From a virus, in IMG/VR virus record IMGVR_UViG_3300030104_000540, positions 1-60,033 of that record: DNA of 60,033 nt; one strand, given 5' to 3'. The notes beneath the pieces are model-generated. The model was not told the DNA's origin. It worked only from the letters and a program-made list of their open reading frames with translations, and did not search any database. A program made the position numbers and the translations under genes. Shown here in pieces: positions 39,705 to 47,944 of this stretch; position 1 is the stretch's first letter, and each line of letters starts with the position of its first letter.

Positions 39705-40546
39705 TAGTCTTTAAACCCATAAAGTTTAACTGATCCAGAAGCAATGTCTCCACTGCTACAATAAAATCTAAATCCATTAACAACATTAGCAGCATTGGCT
39801 ACTATTAAACTACTACCAAAAACATTAGCAGCATGAACACCATTTGTATAAAAAGAATTTGACATACCAGTAATACAACATGATCTTGCTGTGTTATTTA
39901 CATTTTGTAAAGTTGCATTAATAGTAATTCCTTCTCCTGTAGCATTACCAAGTACGTAATAAGCAGGAATACCAAAATTGCTGGAAGTGTTATTATTTAA
40001 ATAAGAACTTGAACTTAAAACTGCTGCTTCTCTTCCATGTATTGAGCCAGTTTGAACTGTTCCACCTACAAATACTCGGAATTGTAAAGAAACACCATCA
40101 GTTGCTGGAAGAAACTCTGCTTGTATTAAATAATTATTATAGGTTGAATTGATGTATGTAGAATCTATATCATAAGCAGAAACAGCACTACTTATGGTTG
40201 CTGAAAGAAGATGATCTATACCAGCACCAGTTACATTTCCTGTAAACGCACCACCTGTTTTTGGCATAGCATCAGATAAAGCAAAAACATCATAGACTAC
40301 AATCATCACTTCATCAGATGCAGTAGCACCACTAGATAATGTAACTGTATTGGCTGTACTCGTATTATAATCTGCCGTGTCCAAAAGAACACCATTAAGA
40401 TATACGTCTACAAGTGAACCACTATCTATTTGAAGTGTTTTACTATCAAGATCACTACCAGTAAATGCAGTTTGACTACCACTAGCAGAGTAGCGATATC
40501 TTTCTCTTATACCAAATCCATCTGAACTTTTACCAATGTAACCCAT
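39704..40546 (-). CDS. Tail fibre or receptor-binding protein, 280 aa
   Basis: Starts MGYIGKSSDGFGIRERYRYS, a frequent opening in fibre-tip proteins of marine phages, then SGSLVDVYLNGVLLDTADYN (a fibre repeat-like motif). The C-terminal half is a beta domain of about 150 residues ending FRFYCSSGDIASGSVKLYGF. It overlaps neighbours by single bases. Likely binds the host receptor. Confidence 0.65.
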   Translation of the reverse strand: MGYIGKSSDGFGIRERYRYSASGSQTAFTGSDLDSKTLQIDSGSLVDVYLNGVLLDTADYNTSTANTVTLSSGATASDEVMIVVYDVFALSDAMPKTGGAFTGNVTGAGIDHLLSATISSAVSAYDIDSTYINSTYNNYLIQAEFLPATDGVSLQFRVFVGGTVQTGSIHGREAAVLSSSSYLNNNTSSNFGIPAYYVLGNATGEGITINATLQNVNNTARSCCITGMSNSFYTNGVHAANVFGSSLIVANAANVVNGFRFYCSSGDIASGSVKLYGFKD

Positions 40547-41148
40547 TATGCTTTTATTTCCATTACTGTTATGCTGTGTCTACCTCTTCCAGAAGCTGTT
40601 CCATTAGAGGGATAATTTATATATTGAGTAACAGAAGAACTAGAAGCAAATTGTAATTTATATGTTAGTTGATTTGTAGATGGTGCAGTATCTTGTAAAG
40701 AAAATGGTATTCCCAATAAAGTATGATCTAAAGATGCATAATCATCAGTATTCCAAAAGGCATCACTTCTTATATAATCACTATCTCCACTAGCAGTTGC
40801 ACCAACAAAAGCACCATTACCACCACCACTTGTTTCTGAACGATAACATCCAATCCCACCATTAGGATTAGAACCACTCCCTAAAAAAACTTTTCCTATA
40901 ATTAAAATTTTATTACTTGTTGCTATTGGTGTAATGTTAACTGTTAACCCAGTTATATCTGCCCAAGTTGTAGAAGCTGATAATGCTTGTTGTGTATCAG
41001 TTGTAGCTGTTTGCACTTGTAATACAGAACCAGATGGCATTTCATCTCTAACTGCGTTTGTAGCAAGTTTAGCTGTTGTGATTGATCCATCAGCTATGTC
41101 TGCTGTATCAACTACATTTTGTGTTATTACTGCTCCTACATACCCCAT
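40546..41148 (-). CDS. Tail fibre tip protein, 200 aa
   Basis: An N-terminal TADIADGSITTAKLATNAVR repeat, typical of trimeric fibre shafts, is followed by a jelly-roll-like tip homologous to the 38894 product (TWADITGLTVNITPIATSNK, LTYKLQ, SITVMEI). It is part of a cassette of interchangeable tip proteins. Confidence 0.65.
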   Translation of the reverse strand: MGYVGAVITQNVVDTADIADGSITTAKLATNAVRDEMPSGSVLQVQTATTDTQQALSASTTWADITGLTVNITPIATSNKILIIGKVFLGSGSNPNGGIGCYRSETSGGGNGAFVGATASGDSDYIRSDAFWNTDDYASLDHTLLGIPFSLQDTAPSTNQLTYKLQFASSSSVTQYINYPSNGTASGRGRHSITVMEIKA

Positions 41149-41156
41149 TCTATCAC

Positions 41157-41492
41157 CTATGTGCTAATCGCATCTACTGCTGACACAACAACATCCATAG
41201 AGTTTGTTGCATCTGATTTTGCTCTTAACTTATCGCCTGATTGCAGAACTATCTTTGCACCACCATCTATAAGTTCTAATGATGAACCTGCAGGGATTGG
41301 TGCATTTTTAATTAAGTAAGCTGTAACATTATTTGAACTATCTGTTATAGCTACGTCAGCCGTTATCGTAGAAGTTGACGTGTTGGCTAATCGTATGCCA
41401 ACTATTGCATCGTCACTATTTGCTTGATCCCTTATATCTACTAACGAAGCATCTATATCTTTAGTTAGTTGCCGTTCAAAATCTTGTGCCAT
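41157..41492 (-). CDS. Small beta structural protein, 111 aa
   Basis: DIDASLVDIRDQANSDDAIV, then TADVAITDSSNNVTAYLIKN and KIVLQSGDKLRAKSDATNSM. The strand pattern and the SGD-K/I-x-K/R-A ending are also present in the 44070 product (LESGDIIKAQASAVDDLEVS), so the two are probably paralogous, perhaps capping or linking fibre parts. Confidence 0.6.
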   Translation of the reverse strand: MAQDFERQLTKDIDASLVDIRDQANSDDAIVGIRLANTSTSTITADVAITDSSNNVTAYLIKNAPIPAGSSLELIDGGAKIVLQSGDKLRAKSDATNSMDVVVSAVDAIST

Positions 41493-41505
41493 TATATTCT
41501 CCTAT

Positions 41506-43629
41506 TCAAAGAGCAATCGCCATAGCTGTGGCGAACCCTTTTGATGCCGCAGCATCTATCTGTGTCTGTATTGCTGATGTTACACCATTTACATAGCCTA
41601 TTTCTGTAGATGTTGTAGTAGCTACTGATACATCACCACTACCATCAGACACCAAAGCTCTTCCAGTTGTAAGATTTTCCATCTTACTAAATGCTATTGC
41701 TGCACCTGATGCTACACTAGCGTTGACTACAGCGTTACTTGCTAACTGATCAGCACCTACGGCATCATCAGCTATCTTTTCCTGTGTAACATTATCATCA
41801 ACTATTGAAGCTGTTACTACGGCATCACTTGCTAATTGATCTGCACCTACGGCATCGTCTGCTATCATGGCTTGTTCTACTGCATCATTCGCTATTGTTA
41901 CTGCTCCTGCATCACTTGCAGTTGCATCACCTGACATTGCAGAATAAATATATTTTTTAACTCTTGTTAATTCAGATTTTACTTCTGTTCCACCTGCACC
42001 ATTATCAACAATAATTAAATCAGCATTTACTAAATCTTCACCAATATCACTTGCACCATCTATTTCTAATGCACTTAAAGCAACTTTACCTGCTGTAGAT
42101 ATTGTACTTAATAAACTATCACCAATACTACCTGCAAGTTTTGATGCAGCAATACTACCTGCTAACTGTGCATTTGTAATTGTTCCTGACAATGAACTTG
42201 TAGGATAATTAGTAGCATCAGCTAAATCAAAAGCAGGAGTAGCATCACTTGCTCCTAAATCTACGGATACTCCCCCAAAACTTACTGAGTCATTTGCTAG
42301 TTTACTATTAGCAATACTACCTGCAAGTTGTGCATTTGTAATTGTTCCTGATAAAGAACTTGTTGGATAGTTTGTAGCATCTGTTAAGTCAAAAGCAGGT
42401 GTAGTATCACTTGCACCCAATGCTAAAGAAATACCACCAAAGTTAATAGAAGAGTTAGCTAGTTTAGCATTTGCAATGCTACCTGCTAATTTATCATTAG
42501 CAATACTACCTGCCAACATTGTATTTGAAACTGATCCAGTATCTCCTGTACCAACTAATGTACCTGTTGTTGTTGGAAAACTAAGTAAGGCTTCAGTATG
42601 ATTAATTTTATTAGAACCAAGAACGATTGCATGATTACCCATGTAAGCATGGCTTGAACACTGATAGTATAATATGTTTGGTGTATCTTCATTTACTGCT
42701 ATTTGTAAATATGTACTAGTTGTTGTAACACCTGTTGTATATGCTGTAGTTTTATCTGCATCTAAATAAAGTCTAAACGGATGACTTGACATATCACTAG
42801 AGCTAAGAGTAAATCTGTAATAATACTCTGAATTAGATGTTACATTATCAACACCATGTAATGTTAAAGCAGGAGACTCAACACCATTTATAAAGTAAGC
42901 ACTACTGCTTCCATCTCCATAGTATGGGTGTGCCGCTGTTTTAGTTCCTACTGTAACTGTAAATTCTACAGGTGCTGAAGAACTGCCATATATACCTGCG
43001 TGTGTATCAGCAGAACTAACTCCTGCACTGATAACATCTTGTCCACCCATGTTTAAATCACTAGTTAATGTTCCAACGCTAGTTAAACTAGATGCTGTTA
43101 CTCCTGAGTTAAGTGTGCTACCTGTTAATGTTCCTGCCGCGGCTGTAACAGTTATATTTCCTGTTCCATCAAAACTTGTGCCGTTTATTGTTCTAGCTGT
43201 TTCTAAAGCAGTGGCTGTTGCAGCGTTGCCTGTTGTTGAGCCTGAACTACCACTTGTATTACCTGTAACATTACCTGTGATATTACCTACAAATGTTCCA
43301 TTAATATTATTACTTGCATCTTTAAACACTGCTTTATCAGCAGGATATGTTATAAATATTTCTCTAGTACCTGATGACCAACTAACTGCATTGTTAGAAT
43401 TAGAACTTGCAAGTATTGTTGTTCTTGCTAGTGTAGTACCTGAAGATGTAAAAGTTCCTATGCCTACTTCAAAGTCTGTACCATCTGTACATACATAGTA
43501 GGTAGTATCAGCATTAATTAAATTAGAAGTAAAGGTTTCAAAACCTGTTACTGCTCCTCCAAGTGTATACGTACCTGTACCTGTAGTGGTAGTGGTTTCT
43601 TTTACTCTATCTTTTACTACTAAAGCCAT
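41506..43629 (-). CDS. Large tail fibre with tandem repeats, 707 aa
   Basis: The N-terminus (ALVVKDRVKETTTTTGTGTY, then GGAVTGFETFTSNL) matches phage tail-fibre attachment domains. NITGNVTGNTSG segments, two 54-aa tandem repeats (NYPTSSLSGTITNAQLAGSI) and two IADDAVGADQLAS repeats build the shaft. It ends in a short Ala-rich tail. It probably forms a trimeric fibre, with tips supplied by downstream products. Confidence 0.75.
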   Translation of the reverse strand: MALVVKDRVKETTTTTGTGTYTLGGAVTGFETFTSNLINADTTYYVCTDGTDFEVGIGTFTSSGTTLARTTILASSNSNNAVSWSSGTREIFITYPADKAVFKDASNNINGTFVGNITGNVTGNTSGSSGSTTGNAATATALETARTINGTSFDGTGNITVTAAAGTLTGSTLNSGVTASSLTSVGTLTSDLNMGGQDVISAGVSSADTHAGIYGSSSAPVEFTVTVGTKTAAHPYYGDGSSSAYFINGVESPALTLHGVDNVTSNSEYYYRFTLSSSDMSSHPFRLYLDADKTTAYTTGVTTTSTYLQIAVNEDTPNILYYQCSSHAYMGNHAIVLGSNKINHTEALLSFPTTTGTLVGTGDTGSVSNTMLAGSIANDKLAGSIANAKLANSSINFGGISLALGASDTTPAFDLTDATNYPTSSLSGTITNAQLAGSIANSKLANDSVSFGGVSVDLGASDATPAFDLADATNYPTSSLSGTITNAQLAGSIAASKLAGSIGDSLLSTISTAGKVALSALEIDGASDIGEDLVNADLIIVDNGAGGTEVKSELTRVKKYIYSAMSGDATASDAGAVTIANDAVEQAMIADDAVGADQLASDAVVTASIVDDNVTQEKIADDAVGADQLASNAVVNASVASGAAIAFSKMENLTTGRALVSDGSGDVSVATTTSTEIGYVNGVTSAIQTQIDAAASKGFATAMAIAL
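42149..42472. repeat. Two 162-bp tandem repeats in the fibre gene
   Basis: The second unit begins at 42311, 162 bases after the first; each encodes 54 residues of fibre shaft. Identity is high but not perfect, so the duplication is not recent. Length change by unit gain or loss is expected. Confidence 0.75.
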
Positions 43630-44067
43630 TTATGCTAACCTTATAATTGCGTCACTTGCATTTGCTGTTGGCATAGCCACTGTAAATGTACCTGCCGTAG
43701 ATGCTACTGTTCCACCAAAACTAATTACTGCTATTGCTCTGTTACTTGCACTTGAATTATATATCATTGCACCTGATGCAGATATAGTAGAGCTAGTAAA
43801 TTCAACATCTGCAAAATCTACAAAGGCAGTTGTACCACTTGTATCTATTACAACACTACCCAAAGTTGCACCACCACTAGAGTACCCTGTACCTGATGCT
43901 TCATCTGAATTGCCTGTTATGTCTGAATAGTTTGTGGATGTAGCGTTATATGTTCCTGATTCGCTTGATTTAATTAACGCTAATTTAAGAGTGTGTCCAT
44001 CAAGGTCATGTAAGCCTTGAAGTAACTCTTTTTTGAAAGTTGTTGTCATTGCAGTTGTGACTGTCAT
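43630..44067 (-). CDS. Virion structural protein, 145 aa
   Basis: Starts MTVTTAMTTTFKKELLQGLH and DGHTLKLALIKSSESGTYNA, frequently found in podovirus virion modules, then Thr/Ser/Gly-rich beta strands (SGTTAFVDFADVEFTSSTIS). One base separates it from the fibre gene. Possibly a fibre anchor or head protein. Confidence 0.62.
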   Translation of the reverse strand: MTVTTAMTTTFKKELLQGLHDLDGHTLKLALIKSSESGTYNATSTNYSDITGNSDEASGTGYSSGGATLGSVVIDTSGTTAFVDFADVEFTSSTISASGAMIYNSSASNRAIAVISFGGTVASTAGTFTVAMPTANASDAIIRLA

Positions 44068-44069
44068 AT

Positions 44070-44420
44070 TTACCTCATTGGGTCAGGATATTCCTCAATA
44101 AAAGCTGAAACTTCTAAATCGTCTACAGCACTTGCCTGTGCCTTTATTATATCTCCTGACTCCAATATAATGTCTGCACTATCTAATCTTAAAAAATCAT
44201 CATTAGCAACTGTCTTAGTCTTAATAAGATTAAAAGTAGTAGATGCTGATGTGTCAGTAATTGCTATTGTTATATCTGTGCTATTTGTTGTATCAACATT
44301 ACAAATAAATATCTCTTTGATTACTGCTGTTTTGTTTGTAGGACATGTATAAAGTGTAGTAAGATCAGTTGAACTTAAATCTACAAAAGCGTTTAGTCTT
44401 CTTTTTACTTCAAATGTCAT
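44070..44420 (-). CDS. Small beta structural protein, 116 aa
   Basis: YTCPTNKTAVIKEIFICNVD, an ITIAITDTSAS strand and LRLDSADIILESGDIIKAQA. Its second half resembles the 41157 product. It lies after a hairpin that follows the capsid genes, so its transcript level may be reduced compared with capsid. Confidence 0.6.
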   Translation of the reverse strand: MTFEVKRRLNAFVDLSSTDLTTLYTCPTNKTAVIKEIFICNVDTTNSTDITIAITDTSASTTFNLIKTKTVANDDFLRLDSADIILESGDIIKAQASAVDDLEVSAFIEEYPDPMR

Positions 44421-44438
44421 ACTAAATTCCTAGTTATA

Positions 44439-44462
44439 AGAGGGCAAGTTTCCCTGCCCTCT
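44439..44462 (-). terminator. Strong hairpin after the capsid genes, attenuator-like
   Basis: AGAGGGCA paired with TGCCCTCT (8 bp, GC-rich for this genome) around an 8-nt loop, followed on the leftward RNA by TATAACT rather than a clean U-run. It is placed between the capsid-decoration gene and the fibre genes. A partial terminator or mRNA 3'-end stabiliser would let capsid genes be expressed above tail genes. Confidence 0.6.
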
Positions 44463-44474
44463 ATTATATGTGAG

Positions 44475-44972
44475 TTACGCTAATGTATCTCTGTCTACTT
44501 CGTCAGCAGTCATTGTGCCAACGTCATCAATATCCAACAATGTAGCAAACATTCTGATTTTACCACCAGTTGTTGTGCCTGTCATTGCTTGAATTTCAAT
44601 GTCAAGTGTATCGGATGTTCCACCTACAATTACAGGACTGTATGCAGCAGGAGTAGGAGCATAAGTACCTACAGCTTTTGCATCAAAGACAAAGCCATCA
44701 ACAAAGTTGTCAAGGTCTCCACCTGTAATACCCAAGTCTAACGCTACATCAGTTGAAGTACCTGCATGTACTTCAGTAACTTCAAGACCTGCGTGTAAAA
44801 TAAGTGTGTTAGCAGGAATAGTTAATCCCGGAATAACATCATCAGCTGCAAGAGCAGTACCTTTATCTGTTACTGCTTGAGCAAAGTCTAGTGTATGCTG
44901 AACAAAGTAAGGTTGTCTACCTCTTGCACCCATACCTCTAGCAACGGAAGTTGTATTGTCGCCTAATGCCAT
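44475..44972 (-). CDS. Putative capsid decoration/cement protein, 165 aa
   Basis: Follows the major capsid gene by 13 bases and shares its strong promoter. Beta-rich, acidic sequence (MALGDNTTSVARGMGARGRQ, DDVIPGLTIPANTLILHAGL, then DLDNFVDGFVFDAKA). Position, size and composition suggest a head-stabilising protein; no sequence family is certain. Confidence 0.6.
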   Translation of the reverse strand: MALGDNTTSVARGMGARGRQPYFVQHTLDFAQAVTDKGTALAADDVIPGLTIPANTLILHAGLEVTEVHAGTSTDVALDLGITGGDLDNFVDGFVFDAKAVGTYAPTPAAYSPVIVGGTSDTLDIEIQAMTGTTTGGKIRMFATLLDIDDVGTMTADEVDRDTLA

Positions 44973-44985
44973 AATCTAATCTCCC

Positions 44986-46089
44986 TTACGCTAAGCAATA
45001 TGCAGCAGTTACGATAGCTTCAGGGCGAAGTATCTTTCTGCCATACAAATGCATACCACGAACAATATCAGCGAAACTATCAGGGTCTCTGTAAGTTTCT
45101 GTCTTATTGATTTGTTCAGCAGTAGCTATAGCTGACTGGTGTCCTGCTACAATAATTCCAAAATTTGAAGCATTCTGACCACCTGTTGTCGCAGGGCCTG
45201 TGCCTAGTGACGGAAGGTTGTTAGATGAATAAATTTTAAAACCATGTAAGTTATTTATTACCATGCCATTCTGAAGACCACCTGTGTTTCCACCAAAGTC
45301 TGCGTTAAACAGTCTTGAGTCTTCGTCTTTTAACATTTCAATAAATACAGGATCAAGAACTAGCCATCTATTGGCTGAGTCAACATTTTGTTGATCCATT
45401 AGTCGTGACATACGTGCTATGATTTGTAGTGGGAACGCATTACCTGTTGTTCCACTTTTAGCAGCAGTTGCTCCACCTGCTCTTGGCTCAAGTCCGATAG
45501 CTTGGTTTGCAGTACCTGCAGTACCATCGGTTTGTGTAAAGTCGGAAGAATCAAGTGACATTGAAGCCAATAATTCTGCACCAACTAAGTTAGAACCACT
45601 AGAAGATGTTGTCACAGCTTTAGAGCCGTTTACTGATGTATTAACAGTGTCAGCATTGCTATGCAATGATGATTGCTTAAAACCAGCTAAGTAACCCAAT
45701 ACTTCTTGATCGTATTGGTCTTTCAATCTGTACGCTGCACGATCAGATGCAAGTGATTGAAAGTTAATATGCGAATGAGCTTCTTCAATGTCATCAACTT
45801 TAAATGCAAAATAGTTTGCTTTGTCAATAACTAGAGAGAACTCTTCATCGTCAATGTCTTGTGGTGAAATAGTTGTGCCACGAGCATATGACTTGACTGT
45901 AATTTCAGGTTCTTTGATTACTTTAACTGTATCTCCAAAGTTTGCAATTTCACCAAAGTAGTCTGAATTTGTTATCGCTTCTACAACAGAACCCTTACGA
46001 AAAGCAAGTTGTACCTGTTTAGAATAGATAATTGGCGAGAAATTTCCGTTAGGTAAATTTCCGTATCCTGCCGCAGTAGTAAAAGCCAT
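44986..46089 (-). CDS. Major capsid protein, 367 aa
   Basis: Features of HK97-fold phage capsids of this group: SKQVQLAFRKGSVVEAITNS, GDTVKVIKEPEITVKSYARG, SLVIDKANYFAFKVDDIEEA (spine-helix region) and NLHGFKIYSSNNLP. It follows scaffold and has its own near-consensus promoter and a 200-base leader. An AGGAGA ribosome site precedes it. It assembles the icosahedral shell. Confidence 0.85.
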   Translation of the reverse strand: MAFTTAAGYGNLPNGNFSPIIYSKQVQLAFRKGSVVEAITNSDYFGEIANFGDTVKVIKEPEITVKSYARGTTISPQDIDDEEFSLVIDKANYFAFKVDDIEEAHSHINFQSLASDRAAYRLKDQYDQEVLGYLAGFKQSSLHSNADTVNTSVNGSKAVTTSSSGSNLVGAELLASMSLDSSDFTQTDGTAGTANQAIGLEPRAGGATAAKSGTTGNAFPLQIIARMSRLMDQQNVDSANRWLVLDPVFIEMLKDEDSRLFNADFGGNTGGLQNGMVINNLHGFKIYSSNNLPSLGTGPATTGGQNASNFGIIVAGHQSAIATAEQINKTETYRDPDSFADIVRGMHLYGRKILRPEAIVTAAYCLA

Positions 46090-46298
46090 TTTAATTCTCC
46101 TATCTTTTACTTAAACAGATGCAAAGTACCATACCATTAGAGGTCTACTGTTAAAGGTGCAAACTTAAAATACGTTGCAATCGTATTCAAAGATTGGGCT
46201 TAAACATAATAGAGTGTTCTTCTCGTATTACTGGAATTTGCTAATTGAATATAAACTTGGTTGCATATTGCTATGGGCAAATTTATACTTTGCTTGTA

Positions 46299-46326
46299 GT
46301 TATACCTACAAATTGTTATTTGTCAA
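46299..46326 (-). promoter_or_regulatory. Sigma70-like promoter for the major capsid gene
   Basis: TTGACA (46321-46326 on the complement), 16 nt, TATAAC (46299-46304). The -10 sits in the loop of a TTGTAG / CTACAA hairpin, so DNA structure or a dimeric protein could control it. It overlaps the last codons of the oxygenase gene, leaving about 205 bases of untranslated leader before the capsid start. That leader (46090-46298) also holds an AATACG / CGTATT inverted repeat and no gene. Confidence 0.65.
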
Positions 46327-46990
46327 CAGTTTTTTGTTTTGGAACTTCAATAAAACTAAAGTTGACACTAAAGGAACGTCTTTCTCCCTTAGTCTTAAAT
46401 GGATAAACACAATGAAATAATTCAGCAGGAAATACATAGAAGTCTCCTACTCTTGGTTTAACCATAAAATTTGTTTGACTATATCCTGATGGTGTACCAT
46501 GAGCAAACTGTATATGTCCGTTTGCAGGATGGTGATCTTTATAGTCTTCTTCCCATTCTTTATCTATACCTTTAGGTAATTTTAAATATCCAACACAAGA
46601 CATTCTAGAACCTGTATGTATATGTAATGGGTTGTATTCGTTTTCAAATTGTCTAACAAACCAACCTGATGCTATTTGCACACCATAGTCAAATTTATTA
46701 CTATCTAATGCCTTTGTACCAAATGAATGTCGGTACTCTACATAATTATGTAATCTGCCTATGAAATGTCCAAACTCTTCGTTCCAAAGTTTTTCTATCT
46801 CTTCATTAAACTTTAGTTCTTGTTTTACTTTACCAACAAGTTTGTCTGACCAATCTGCTAAATCAGGACTCATAGCTTCATTCATCTTTCGCACAAAAGC
46901 TGGTGTCATTTTTTTGTATCCCATTACAGGACCAAAAGGTGCTATATATTCTTCATCCTTTTTAGGAGTATAAATTTTTCCGTGTGACAT
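46316..46990 (-). CDS. 2OG-Fe(II) oxygenase (prolyl-hydroxylase-like)
   Basis: 224 aa. The C-terminal double-stranded beta-helix shows NPLHIHTGSRMSCVGYLKLP (His123, His125), PRVGDFYVFPAELFHCVYPF (His193) and GERRSFSVNF (Arg204/205 for 2-oxoglutarate), matching the 2OG-FeII_Oxy_5 pattern. The first metal motif is H-x-H rather than H-x-D. Such enzymes hydroxylate protein or small substrates. It lies between scaffold and capsid in the late operon, unusual for a metabolic gene, so a virion-protein substrate is possible. Confidence 0.78.
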   Translation of the reverse strand: MSHGKIYTPKKDEEYIAPFGPVMGYKKMTPAFVRKMNEAMSPDLADWSDKLVGKVKQELKFNEEIEKLWNEEFGHFIGRLHNYVEYRHSFGTKALDSNKFDYGVQIASGWFVRQFENEYNPLHIHTGSRMSCVGYLKLPKGIDKEWEEDYKDHHPANGHIQFAHGTPSGYSQTNFMVKPRVGDFYVFPAELFHCVYPFKTKGERRSFSVNFSFIEVPKQKTVDK

Positions 46991-46998
46991 ATCTACTC

Positions 46999-47883
46999 CT
47001 ATCTTGCTGAGCCAGATATATCATATACGAACTTACCACTACGTATAGCTTCCATTATTTCGTCAGATCGTTTCTCATATTCTTGAGGACTCATCTTCTG
47101 AACTTGTGACTCTTTGATGTATGAAGCTGTTTCATCCGTAGTTGGTTTACTTCTTTCTGATCTAGTGTCTACAGCTTTAGCTGCATCTTTTTCACTTGAT
47201 TTCTTTTTAGGCTTTATATCTTTGTCTGCCTTATATAAATCAATTGCTCTTGATGCAGATTTAGCATCAGCACTATTTTCATACAGTGCATCTTGTACCC
47301 ACTTAGGTTGTTGATCAGCCCAATCATGGAACTCGTCACTATCTCTAATCTCTGCAAAGTCAGGATGTAATCTTAATAACTCTGCTTCTGCTTTTTCTTT
47401 TGATGCTTCAACTCTTAAGTCTTCGTATTCTTTCATACGATTCTCTAACATTTCATTTTGTTCTTTTGCTTTTTTAATTGCTATAGTTTCAACTATTGCA
47501 GCAACGTCAGGATATTCTTTAACCCAAGTATCTAATTCTTCTTCTGTCTTTGGTAATTTAATTTCACCTTTTGTTGAAGACTCTAGTTGTTTTTTAAGTT
47601 GTTCAACTTCTTTCTTTAGTTCTTCGGCTTGTTTTTGCGAGTGTCTGCGTAAATCGCCATAGCGTTTCTTAAAACTTCTCTCTTCAGCATTTTTAGGAAC
47701 ACTCTCATCTTCAGCTTCCTTTTCAGGTTCTTTAGATTTAGTATCACCTTTTTGCTCCTCTACTAGTTTGTTTAATTCTTCTTCATCTTTTTTTATTTTT
47801 TCTTCTCTGCTATATGGTCTAGCCATAAATGCTTTCTTTTCTGCTTTAACTTCTTTTACCATAGCTTGTGCTTGTTCTGCCAT
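46999..47883 (-). CDS. Capsid scaffolding protein, 294 aa
   Basis: The ATG at 47883 is chosen because AAAGGAG precedes it; the frame is open for another 67 codons upstream, but that part is Lys/Asn-rich and overlaps the next gene. The product is charged and helical, with a coiled coil (HSQKQAEELKKEVEQLKKQL) and HPDFAEIRDSDEFHDWADQQ. It precedes the capsid gene, as scaffold genes do. It would template the procapsid and then leave. Confidence 0.75.
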   Translation of the reverse strand: MAEQAQAMVKEVKAEKKAFMARPYSREEKIKKDEEELNKLVEEQKGDTKSKEPEKEAEDESVPKNAEERSFKKRYGDLRRHSQKQAEELKKEVEQLKKQLESSTKGEIKLPKTEEELDTWVKEYPDVAAIVETIAIKKAKEQNEMLENRMKEYEDLRVEASKEKAEAELLRLHPDFAEIRDSDEFHDWADQQPKWVQDALYENSADAKSASRAIDLYKADKDIKPKKKSSEKDAAKAVDTRSERSKPTTDETASYIKESQVQKMSPQEYEKRSDEIMEAIRSGKFVYDISGSAR

Positions 47884-47944
47884 GTTCTTCTCCTTTGTTG
47901 TTGGGGTCATAGTAGCCACTAAGGGGTGTGAGTAGCCAACAATG

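Noticed and set aside
43049-43498. Long open frames on the strand opposite the fibre and virion genes
   Set aside because: Antisense frames in low-complexity Thr/Val-rich coding DNA, a known artefact of codon bias, with no ribosome sites.
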